A DNA stretch of 6,630 bases, from the NCBI GenBank assembly GCA_001873585.1, contig MNZL01000013.1, positions 390 through 7,019 of the forward strand. Direction: 5' to 3'. The notes under the pieces are model-generated. The model did not search any database and had not been told where the DNA came from. It saw only the letters and a list, made by a program, of their open reading frames with translations. The position numbers were made by a program, and so were the translations under genes. Positions within the stretch are counted from its first letter, which is position 1. Each line of letters starts with the position of its first letter. The DNA is from Rhodobacterales bacterium CG2_30_65_12 (GTDB lineage Bacteria; Pseudomonadota; Alphaproteobacteria; Rhodobacterales; Rhodobacteraceae). Of this stretch, positions 1 to 4,760 are shown piece after piece.

Positions 1-80
1 TGCACATAAGGCGTGCCGATCCAGCCGCGCGCCGCCGCCACGATTGCCGCGCCGCGCGCATCGGTGAGGGGCGCGGTCAT
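1..80 (-). CDS. orfg14: GTA NlpC/P60 cell-wall peptidase, N-terminal fragment (cut by window edge)
   Basis: Only the first 26 codons are present; the gene continues beyond position 1. The visible protein begins MTAPLTDARGAAIVAA and continues with RGWIGTPYVH. This is the typical opening of the NlpC/P60-family phage cell-wall peptidases encoded by GTA g14, in which an 'ARxWxGTPYxHQ' stretch precedes the catalytic cysteine motif; that motif lies outside the window. In RcGTA this peptidase is part of the tail tip and is thought to open the recipient's peptidoglycan. The ATG at 80 overlaps the TGA of the hub gene as ATGA (77-80). There is no good Shine-Dalgarno sequence ahead of it, so translation probably depends on ribosomes finishing the hub gene. 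Identity is supported by both the short motif and its position directly after g13. Confidence 0.85.
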   Translation of the reverse strand, partial: MTAPLTDARGAAIVAAARGWIGTPYV

Positions 81-967
81 TTCGCACCGCCGTTGCCGGA
101 GTTGCCTGCACGCGCGCGCGCCGGGATCGAGAGCAGCCTGTCTTCGCCCGGAATATCGGGAAAGCCCCGAAAATTCAGGAAGTTGGAAAACTTCGCCTTG
201 CAGGTTTCCGTGCGCTTGTCGCATCCCGCGACCAGCCGCACGGAATCGCCCACTCCGATTTCGGCGCGCAGGCCTTCCCAAAGCTCGATCCCGTGCACCC
301 CGTCCGCGAGCGCGTCGCGTCGGATCACACCGGTGAGCCCGGCCGCCGGGCCATCGAGCACGCCAAGCATCCCACGCGTGAACCAGCCATTGGCAAAGTC
401 CGCCGCGCCGCTCACCAAAAGCACTTTCTGCTCCGCCACCGCGCCGACCGTGCCGATGGCGTGAAAGGCAGGATCGTCGAGGCTCACGTTGCAGGCAGCA
501 TCGCCCAGCACCGCCGAGCACGGCGTCTGGTAAACCCGGCCCTGAGGTTGGTTCAGCGCCGCACTGAGGCCGATCAGCTCGGCCTGAAACGCGCCTGCCG
601 CCCGGGTGATCTCGCCCAGCGCCCCGCGAAACTGCATCAGCCGGTCGCCCGGATTGGCCCAGTTCACCAACCAGGCCTCCACCACCGCGCCATCATAGCG
701 CCCGGCCCGAATATCGGCCTCGGTCACGGCAGCATCAGACAGCGCGCCCAGCGCCTCGGAATTGTCAACCGCCAGCCCCGTGGTCTGCTGCAAGGCACAC
801 GCGGTGAGGCCGGAATCAGCCCGGAAGGTGATCCCGCCGAAGGTGATATCGCGGTCATGGTCGGTGAAGCCAAGCACCACACCGTCGCGCCGGGTGAGCG
901 CCCAGCAGCGCGCCAGCGTCGTCACCCCGCTTTTCACATGGGCCTTGAGGCTTTCGGATATACGCAT
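77..967 (-). CDS. orfg13: GTA baseplate hub protein (DUF2163 / phage BR0599 family)
   Basis: This 296-residue protein matches the GTA g13 family (DUF2163 N-terminal part, phage BR0599-like C-terminal part). The N-terminal stretch, roughly residues 20-60, has the family's 'CWALTRRDG..LGFTDHD' pattern. The C-terminal half carries C150-x8-C159 and C249-x6-C256, followed by KFSNFLNFRGFPDIPGED (residues 259-276), the most conserved part of the family. In RcGTA this protein forms the hub below the tail tube. The four cysteines resemble the iron-sulfur ligands of the lambda gpL-like hub domain; a cluster here is inferred, not shown. The last 14 or so residues are a small, flexible Ala/Gly/Arg tail. 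The ATG at 967 overlaps the g12 stop codon by one base (TGATG) and has GGAGG at 978-982, ten bases upstream. The stop overlaps the g14 start. Confidence 0.93.
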   Translation of the reverse strand: MRISESLKAHVKSGVTTLARCWALTRRDGVVLGFTDHDRDITFGGITFRADSGLTACALQQTTGLAVDNSEALGALSDAAVTEADIRAGRYDGAVVEAWLVNWANPGDRLMQFRGALGEITRAAGAFQAELIGLSAALNQPQGRVYQTPCSAVLGDAACNVSLDDPAFHAIGTVGAVAEQKVLLVSGAADFANGWFTRGMLGVLDGPAAGLTGVIRRDALADGVHGIELWEGLRAEIGVGDSVRLVAGCDKRTETCKAKFSNFLNFRGFPDIPGEDRLLSIPARARAGNSGNGGAK

Positions 968-1602
968 CAGACCCGCACCTCCACCACCGGCACGCTCGGC
1001 ACGTCGCCGGCCTGGAACGAGGCCACCGAGGTCTGGATTCGGTCTGTATCAAAGCGCACCGGCACGTCGAACTCGAACCCGGCGGTGATGTCGGCGCCCT
1101 CGGCGGGGGCATCGGCGAAGGTGATGATCCCGCTCGCCGCCTCGACGCTATAGTGCACCGTTTCCACCAGCGGATCGCCCTGCAGGCCGAGTTTGACGCT
1201 GCCCACCACCGGCTTCTGGATCGGTCGCACATAGCTGTGCCCGCCGGATTTATAGGTCTTTATCAGCTGGAATTGGGTCGTCACCCCATCGCCCCAGGCA
1301 ATCAGCTGATCCTGGTAGTCGGCCGGCTTCGACGGCAGGCCCGACTTGTAGTCGGCCCAGTCCTTCCAGCGAAACCCGTAGAGCTGGCCCTGCCGCGCCT
1401 CGAAAAAGGCGATCAGGGTTTCAACATCGTCGAGCGAGCGCATCGCTACCCCGGCATCGTAGCGCCGGCGTGAATGTGCCCAGGGCGTGTTGCGCTCCTC
1501 GTAGCCGTTGGCGAGCGTCACCACCTCGGTGCGCCGCTCGGGGCCGCCGACCGAGCCGAAGCTCAAGCTCGGCGGAAACCGGACCTCGTGAAAATTCGCC
1601 AT
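967..1602 (-). CDS. orfg12: GTA distal tail protein (DUF2460)
   Basis: This 211-residue protein belongs to the DUF2460 family, represented in RcGTA by g12, the distal tail protein that joins the tail tube to the baseplate hub. Family-typical stretches are the opening FHEVRFPPSLSFGSVGGPER (residues 4-23), RRRYDAG (46-51), and the segment FFEARQGQLYGFRWKDWADY (66-85). The C-terminal half is rich in beta-strand-forming residues and ends VPSVPVVEVRV. The start at 1602 is chosen over an in-frame ATG at 1644 for two reasons: MANFHEV is the family's usual N-terminus, and a strong GAGGAG (1609-1614) lies six bases ahead of it. That Shine-Dalgarno sequence overlaps the g11 stop codon, and the gap between the two genes is only 10 nt. 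The stop codon shares a base with the hub start. Confidence 0.93.
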   Translation of the reverse strand: MANFHEVRFPPSLSFGSVGGPERRTEVVTLANGYEERNTPWAHSRRRYDAGVAMRSLDDVETLIAFFEARQGQLYGFRWKDWADYKSGLPSKPADYQDQLIAWGDGVTTQFQLIKTYKSGGHSYVRPIQKPVVGSVKLGLQGDPLVETVHYSVEAASGIITFADAPAEGADITAGFEFDVPVRFDTDRIQTSVASFQAGDVPSVPVVEVRV

Positions 1603-1608
1603 TGCGCT

Positions 1609-1614
1609 CTCCTC
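1609..1614 (-). promoter_or_regulatory. Ribosome binding site of g12
   Basis: GAGGAG on the minus strand, six bases ahead of ATG 1602 and overlapping the g11 TGA. It decides the g12 start, because the upstream in-frame ATG at 1644 lies inside g11 and would extend the protein outside the family's usual N-terminus. Confidence 0.75.
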
Positions 1615-2275
1615 AGCTATACCGGTTGCCACGGGCGATCGCACGGCTCACCTGCGCGGCGATCTGCCCTTTCGAGCGCCGGAATCCTGCGACATCCGGC
1701 GTGGTGATGTTCATCGTCACGTTGACCGCGCGACCGCCGCCCGAGGCCGCGACCCCGAGCTTGCCATTGGCGCCCCGGGTGAGCGGCAAGATCGCCTCCG
1801 GCCCGGCCTCGCCCATCAGCCCGGCACCGCCGCGCATCGCAAAGCTGACCGGGCCAGACACGACCCCGCCTCGCGCGAACGGCATCACCCGGCCCTGGCT
1901 GAAGGCGGCACCGCCGGCAAACGGCAGAAGACTGTTCATCAGCCCGCCCACCGCTTCGGCCAGAAGCCCGCCGGCGTGGTCGGTCACCGGGCTCACCGAG
2001 GCGTTGTAAACCGTGTCGATCATCGCCTGGCGCAGCCCGCTCAGGGTGTCGGCGAGGGTGGCGCTGCCATACACCAGCCCGTCAATCGCGCCCTTCAGCC
2101 CGCGCGAGAACCCACCCGAGAGCACGCTCACGTCGGTCGAAATCTCGTCGATGGTCGCTCCCATGCGGTCAAGCTCGGCGCTGAACGCCTGCGTCATCGC
2201 CGTCGCGCCCTGAAGGCTGCCCTCAAGGGCCGCCACCTGGTCGTCGAAGCCGTCGATGCTTTCCAGATCAGCCAT
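1613..2275 (-). CDS. orfg11: GTA tape measure protein (short, g11-like)
   Basis: The product is 220 residues, tiny for a tape measure protein but in line with RcGTA g11 and with the short tail of GTA particles. Residues 1-50 look alpha-helical (LESIDGFDDQVAALEGSL). Residues 57-90 resemble lambda-type tape measure segments, 101-125 form a hydrophobic Gly/Ala/Leu stretch, and 126-182 are Gly-rich. That part contains GEAGPEAILPLTRG (155-168), a signature of lambda-like tape measure C-termini. The protein sets tail length and probably exits with DNA during delivery. Two ATGs are possible, at 2281 and 2275. The second is preferred because the GGAG at 2285-2288 lies nine bases before it but only three bases before the first. 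The g10.1 stop codon is immediately upstream of 2281. Confidence 0.88.
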   Translation of the reverse strand: MADLESIDGFDDQVAALEGSLQGATAMTQAFSAELDRMGATIDEISTDVSVLSGGFSRGLKGAIDGLVYGSATLADTLSGLRQAMIDTVYNASVSPVTDHAGGLLAEAVGGLMNSLLPFAGGAAFSQGRVMPFARGGVVSGPVSFAMRGGAGLMGEAGPEAILPLTRGANGKLGVAASGGGRAVNVTMNITTPDVAGFRRSKGQIAAQVSRAIARGNRYS

Positions 2276-2281
2276 CTGCAT

Positions 2282-2482
2282 TCACTCCGTTTCCTGCCCC
2301 GACACCGCGTCGGGAAATGCCCGTGCCAGCTCTTCGAGCCGCGCCCGGCCAAGCGGCGCATCGCCGCCTTCGCGGCCCAGCATCACCATCAATTCCGCAG
2401 GGGTGAGTGCCCAGAACTCCGCTGGACACAGCCCCAGCCCACGCAGGCCCAGCCGCATCAGACCGGGCCAATCAAACCTCAT
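2282..2482 (-). CDS. orfg10.1: GTA tail assembly chaperone (rcc01693 family)
   Basis: This small protein of 66 residues matches the phage tail assembly chaperone family named after R. capsulatus rcc01693. The family pattern is visible as MRFDWPGLMRLGLRGLGL (residues 1-18), followed by PAEFWALTPAELMVMLG (20-36). The rest is a charged helix ending in a Gln/Glu tail. It probably binds the tape measure protein and escorts tail tube subunits during assembly, without staying in the particle; this role is inferred from position and family. The ATG overlaps the g10 stop as ATGA (2479-2482). There is no convincing Shine-Dalgarno sequence, so re-initiation or coupling after g10 is likely. The gene is easily missed because of its size, but the match of sequence and location makes it secure. 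Confidence 0.9.
   Translation of the reverse strand: MRFDWPGLMRLGLRGLGLCPAEFWALTPAELMVMLGREGGDAPLGRARLEELARAFPDAVSGQETE
2285..2288 (-). promoter_or_regulatory. Ribosome binding site deciding the g11 start
   Basis: GGAG on the minus strand, inside the last codons of g10.1. It is nine bases from ATG 2275 but only three from ATG 2281, so it favours the inner start of the tape measure gene. Confidence 0.55.
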
Positions 2483-2808
2483 CGCGCCGCCCCGTCGCCC
2501 GGCAGCGCGAAGGCGCGGGCGAGCAACTTCCCCGCCACCTTCGCCGCCGCCACCGGCCCACCCGCGATCTCGGCGCTCACGAGGTCGGCCGCCCGGCCCT
2601 GCCAGCCGCCGCCTCTGAGCCCGGCGACGATCAGCGCCAGCACGTCACGGGTGCTGAAGCGGCCCTGTTCAAACCGCGCCACCAAAGCCACCAGCGAGCC
2701 GGCCTCCATGCTCTCCTCAAGCTCGGCCAGCGCGCCCAGCGTGAGCTTGAGCACCCGCCACTCGCCGTCGATCGACAGCGCCACCTCGCCCGACCAGGGA
2801 TTGACCAT
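2479..2808 (-). CDS. orfg10: GTA-gp10 family tail assembly protein
   Basis: A protein of 109 residues of the GTA-gp10 family. The family's pattern is seen as MVNPWSGEVALSIDGEWRVL (residues 1-20), then LTLGALAELE, an 'SARDV'-like STRDVLALIVAGLRGGGW segment, and IAGGPVAAAKVAGKLLARAF near the end. It sits between the tail tube gene and the tape measure gene, the place where tailed phages encode their tail assembly chaperones, so a chaperone role is inferred. Start choice is uncertain. A GTG at 2814 overlaps the g9 stop as GTGA and would add two residues, while ATG 2808 begins two bases after that stop and gives the family's usual N-terminus. Neither has a good Shine-Dalgarno sequence. The stop overlaps the g10.1 start as ATGA. 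Confidence 0.88.
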   Translation of the reverse strand: MVNPWSGEVALSIDGEWRVLKLTLGALAELEESMEAGSLVALVARFEQGRFSTRDVLALIVAGLRGGGWQGRAADLVSAEIAGGPVAAAKVAGKLLARAFALPGDGAAR

Positions 2809-2810
2809 GC

Positions 2811-3224
2811 TCACAGCGCCGTGAAGGCGAGCGCGCCCGCCGAAGCCAGCGCCAGCTCATAGGTCGCCTCGCCGTTGTAAGCGCCGGCGTAGTCGATCGA
2901 GGTAATCATGAACGGCCCCTCGATGATGCCGAAATCCGGCACGATCACCTGAAACCGCGGCACCTCGCCATCGAAGAAGATCTGCCGCGCGCGCTCGTCG
3001 GTGGCCGCGTCGCGGAAAATACCCGAGCCCGAAATCGCCGCCGATTTCACCCCCGCGCCGCCGAGCAGCTCGCGCCAGCCGCCCTGGCTCTCAAGACTGG
3101 TGACGTCGACGGTTTCGGCGTTGAAGCTGATCCGCGTGGCGCGCAGCCCCGCGATGGTGTCGAAAGAGCCCGAATTGTCCATGTCGAGCTTGATGAGAAG
3201 ATCCTTGCCGTTTTGCGCAACCAT
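2811..3224 (-). CDS. orfg9: GTA major tail tube protein (TP901-1 family)
   Basis: This 137-residue protein matches the TP901-1-type major tail protein family, RcGTA g9. Characteristic stretches are VAQNGKDLLIKLD at the start, the 'T...SFNAETVDVTS' segment (residues 30-43) before GGWRELL, SISGSGIF-like AAISGSGIFRDAA, and the closing GEATYELALASAGALAF. Hexameric rings of this protein stack to form the tail tube, so it is needed in many copies. Matching that, the gene is set apart: 28 nt of AT-rich leader separate it from g8, and ACGGAG places its GGAG (3233-3236) eight bases ahead of the ATG. The stop codon overlaps or abuts the g10 start. No truncation or missing segment is visible. Confidence 0.93.
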   Translation of the reverse strand: MVAQNGKDLLIKLDMDNSGSFDTIAGLRATRISFNAETVDVTSLESQGGWRELLGGAGVKSAAISGSGIFRDAATDERARQIFFDGEVPRFQVIVPDFGIIEGPFMITSIDYAGAYNGEATYELALASAGALAFTAL

Positions 3225-3232
3225 GGCGAAAA

Positions 3233-3238
3233 CTCCGT
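3233..3238 (-). promoter_or_regulatory. Ribosome binding site of the tail tube gene g9
   Basis: ACGGAG in an unusually AT-rich 28-nt leader (3225-3252) between g8 and g9. It gives the tail tube gene its own translation initiation, unlike g10, g10.1 and g14. Confidence 0.7.
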
Positions 3239-3252
3239 TTGAAAATAATGAA

Positions 3253-3663
3253 TTAGTTGTCCTGCACCCGGGCGCGGAATTTCAGGTCGATGCGCCGCAC
3301 GTCGGCGTCCTGCACCCGGCGCGCCCGCGCACGGTGAAAGTTGAGATAGACCAGCGCGCCGCGCGAGAGCGGCAAGGCGGCATCCACCAGCACGTCGGAT
3401 ACCGCCGTTGCCACCTGTTTCGCCGAGGAAAACCCGGCGGCATCAGTCACCACGCTCACGGTAATCTCGTGCAGCGCGCCGTGGCCGGTCTTGTCGGAGG
3501 CCTCGCGCACGTCTTCGGGGCCAAGGCTCACATAGGTGCCGCTCACGATCCCCGGCGGCACCGCGTCGTAGATCGCCGCGCCCACCAGACCGGCCAGCAC
3601 CGGGTCGGCCACCAGCGCCTGGTAGACCGCCTGTTGCAGGGCCACCGCCACGCCATAACTCAT
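3253..3663 (-). CDS. orfg8: GTA tail terminator protein (DUF3168)
   Basis: The product has 136 residues and belongs to the DUF3168 family, RcGTA g8. The family layout is clear: an N-terminal helix (SYGVAVALQQAVYQALVADP), then IYDAVPPG, TYVSLGPEDVREASDKTG (residues 43-60), the strand HEITVSVVTDAAGFSSAKQV, and a C-terminal FHRARARRVQDADVRRIDLK segment. Tail terminators form a ring that stops tube growth and presents the finished tail to the head. The start is set at 3663, not at an in-frame ATG at 3690, because AGGAGG (3671-3676) lies seven bases ahead of 3663, MSYG is the expected N-terminus, and the ATG overlaps the g7 stop as ATGA (3660-3663). Confidence 0.92.
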   Translation of the reverse strand: MSYGVAVALQQAVYQALVADPVLAGLVGAAIYDAVPPGIVSGTYVSLGPEDVREASDKTGHGALHEITVSVVTDAAGFSSAKQVATAVSDVLVDAALPLSRGALVYLNFHRARARRVQDADVRRIDLKFRARVQDN

Positions 3664-3998
3664 TGGCTCACCTCCTCTTGCGCAAAACACACGAGATAGC
3701 GCGCACCAGCGTCGGCTTCCGTCACCGCGAGGATCCGGAACACCCGGTTGCCGGCACGAAAGCGCTGGTCAGGCTTGGGCCGCGAGGGCGCGCCCTCGGG
3801 TGCCGCGCGCACGATGATGCGCAGAGCAGTCGTGGCCACGGTCATCAGTTCCGCCGCCCGCTCGCGCCCGGTTCCGGGCCTGATCTCGGCCCAGAGTGTT
3901 CCGCGCACCTCCCAGGAGATGGCAAAGCCCCCGGCCCCATCGGCCAGGCGCACCGGGGCCTCAAGCGTCAGCCTTTGGTGCAGCACGGGTGGTTTCAT
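3660..3998 (-). CDS. orfg7: GTA head-tail stopper (phage head-tail joining family)
   Basis: A protein of 112 residues of the phage head-tail joining family (SPP1 gp16-like), RcGTA g7. Visible family features are the opening 'LHQRLTLEAPVR..DGAGGF', the strand pattern WEVRGTLWAEIRPGTGRE (residues 29-46) followed by ELMTVATTALRIIVR, and the late RFRAGNRVFRILAVTEAD before the closing YLVCFAQEE. The ring it forms sits under the adaptor, plugs the filled head and receives the tail. It begins at ATG 3998, which overlaps the g6 TGA as ATGA, and also has its own GGAGG (4005-4009) six bases upstream. Its stop overlaps the g8 start the same way. Length and order agree with RcGTA. Confidence 0.92.
   Translation of the reverse strand: MKPPVLHQRLTLEAPVRLADGAGGFAISWEVRGTLWAEIRPGTGRERAAELMTVATTALRIIVRAAPEGAPSRPKPDQRFRAGNRVFRILAVTEADAGARYLVCFAQEEVSQ
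3671..3676 (-). promoter_or_regulatory. Ribosome binding site deciding the g8 start
   Basis: AGGAGG, an almost full anti-Shine-Dalgarno match, lies inside the end of g7 and seven bases before ATG 3663. It rules out the longer in-frame start at 3690. Confidence 0.8.
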
Positions 3999-4594
3999 GC
4001 CGCGCCTCCACCAAACAGCCGCACGTTGCGCCAGCGGCCAAGCAGCGTTTGCACCGCGCCCGGCACCGCGCCGTCCGCCCCCGAGCCCGAGCCCCGGTTC
4101 TCGTAGAGATGCGCAGCGAGCATCAGCACGGCCTGGGCCAGATCGGACGGCACCGCGCTCCAGCCCGCGCCGAACCCGGCATCGAAGGCGATAACGGCGC
4201 TGCCGCCCACCGGGATCACCGGCAGGTTCAGCCCCGCCGCCACCAGCGCCGGGCGGTGGGTGTCGCGCTCCAACCCGTAACGGGCTGGAGCGATCACCTC
4301 TTCGCCACCCAGCCGGTCAACGATGGCAAGGCCGGTGATCGCGCTCACCGGGGCAACCGGCAGCACCTGCCGGGCCAGATCGCGCCATGCGGTCAGCGTC
4401 CAGGCAAAGCTGCGCGTGATCAGCGCCTTGCCGGTGCGCGCCTCGACCGCCGCCACGGCGGCCCGCAGATAGGCCTCCAACACCTCGTCCTGCACCCCGT
4501 CATCGGCAAACCCGGTGCCAAGCCGCAGGTGGTCCTTGAATTCCGCAACCGGAAGCGCCGCACCCGGCACTGTGGTCTGCTCGACTAACATCAT
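3995..4594 (-). CDS. orfg6: GTA head-tail adaptor (gp6-like connector, phiE125 gp8 family)
   Basis: The 199-residue product belongs to the head-tail connector group often annotated as 'phage conserved hypothetical protein, phiE125 gp8 family', RcGTA g6. It has an N-terminal four-helix pattern (LPVAEFKDHLRL, then DEVLEAYLRAAVAAVEARTG, residues 36-56), a beta-rich middle, and the signature FDAGFGAGWSAVPSDLAQAV (residues 137-156) leading into LAAHLYENRG. A Gly/Ser-rich linker follows before a helix ending LLGRWRNVRLFGGGAA. The adaptor binds beneath the portal. Two adjacent ATGs (4594 and 4591) exist; GGAG at 4602-4605 is seven bases from the first, which is used here. It is the first gene after the structured spacer and starts the overlapping block g6-g8. 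Confidence 0.9.
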   Translation of the reverse strand: MMLVEQTTVPGAALPVAEFKDHLRLGTGFADDGVQDEVLEAYLRAAVAAVEARTGKALITRSFAWTLTAWRDLARQVLPVAPVSAITGLAIVDRLGGEEVIAPARYGLERDTHRPALVAAGLNLPVIPVGGSAVIAFDAGFGAGWSAVPSDLAQAVLMLAAHLYENRGSGSGADGAVPGAVQTLLGRWRNVRLFGGGAA

Positions 4595-4634
4595 GGAACT
4601 TCTCCGAAATTCGGGCCCCTCACATCACGGGATG

Positions 4635-4717
4635 GGTGGGCGCACGCCGCGCTCCGCGTCGCTCGGACGGAGGGGAGCAGCTAGACAACGCGGGGGCTTG
4701 GTTGGCGCGCGCCCACC
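4635..4717 (-). repeat. 14-bp inverted repeat in the capsid-adaptor spacer
   Basis: The arms are 4704-4717 and 4635-4648 with 55 nt between them. On the transcribed strand the left arm GGTGGGCGCGCGCC pairs with GGCGTGCGCCCACC at 13 Watson-Crick positions plus one G-U. The loop holds a smaller imperfect stem (CTCCG 4668-4672 with CGGAG 4652-4656, 11-nt loop). In addition, the 10-mer GGTGGGCGCG occurs twice in tandem, starting at 4730 and 4717 with a period of 13, so the first copy could compete for the same partner. The repeat is read directly; folding in vivo is inferred. Confidence 0.6.
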
Positions 4718-4718
4718 G

Positions 4719-4749
4719 ATCGCGCCCACCCCGCAGGGGCAGGCGCGAT
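4719..4749 (-). promoter_or_regulatory. Strong hairpin just after the capsid stop codon, no U-tract
   Basis: Eleven bases after the capsid TAA the transcript contains ATCGCGCC, TG, CCCC, the loop TGC, GGGG, TG, GGCGCGAT. The two TG steps face each other as U-G and G-U wobbles, so in RNA the stem is 14 bp with a 3-nt loop. No run of U follows (the next bases are CGGTGGGC), so a standard intrinsic terminator is unlikely. Better guesses are a 3'-end stabiliser of a processed capsid mRNA or a partial attenuation site that keeps tail gene expression lower than capsid expression. Confidence 0.6.
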
Positions 4750-4760
4750 ACCGGGCGGGG

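Larger units (their letters stand above)
4595..4760 (-). other. Non-coding structured spacer between capsid and adaptor genes
   Basis: This 166-nt interval is the only substantial gap between genes in the window. No reading frame with a plausible start, ribosome site and length was found in it. On the transcribed strand it begins with a strong hairpin, followed by a second long inverted repeat (both listed separately), and ends with the g6 ribosome site (GGAG, 4602-4605). No convincing promoter was seen. Confidence 0.7.

Noticed and set aside
293..1153. 286-codon open frame on the plus strand across the hub gene
   Set aside because: A shadow of g13 and the end of g12: low-complexity Arg/His/Ala-rich translation with no recognisable motif, while the minus strand gives a clear family match over the same bases.
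2470..2490. Programmed frameshift site joining g10 to g10.1
   Set aside because: No X XXY YYZ slippery heptamer is visible near the junction, and the second gene has its own ATG overlapping the stop codon.
1976..2824. 282-codon open frame on the plus strand across g10, g10.1 and g11
   Set aside because: It runs across several well-identified minus-strand genes and has no recognisable domain; explained by GC-rich antisense frame opening.
4719..4749. Intrinsic (Rho-independent) terminator after the capsid gene
   Set aside because: The stem is strong enough, but no U-run follows and the cluster must be transcribed onward to g6-g15. Kept as a hairpin with possible stabilising or attenuating role instead.
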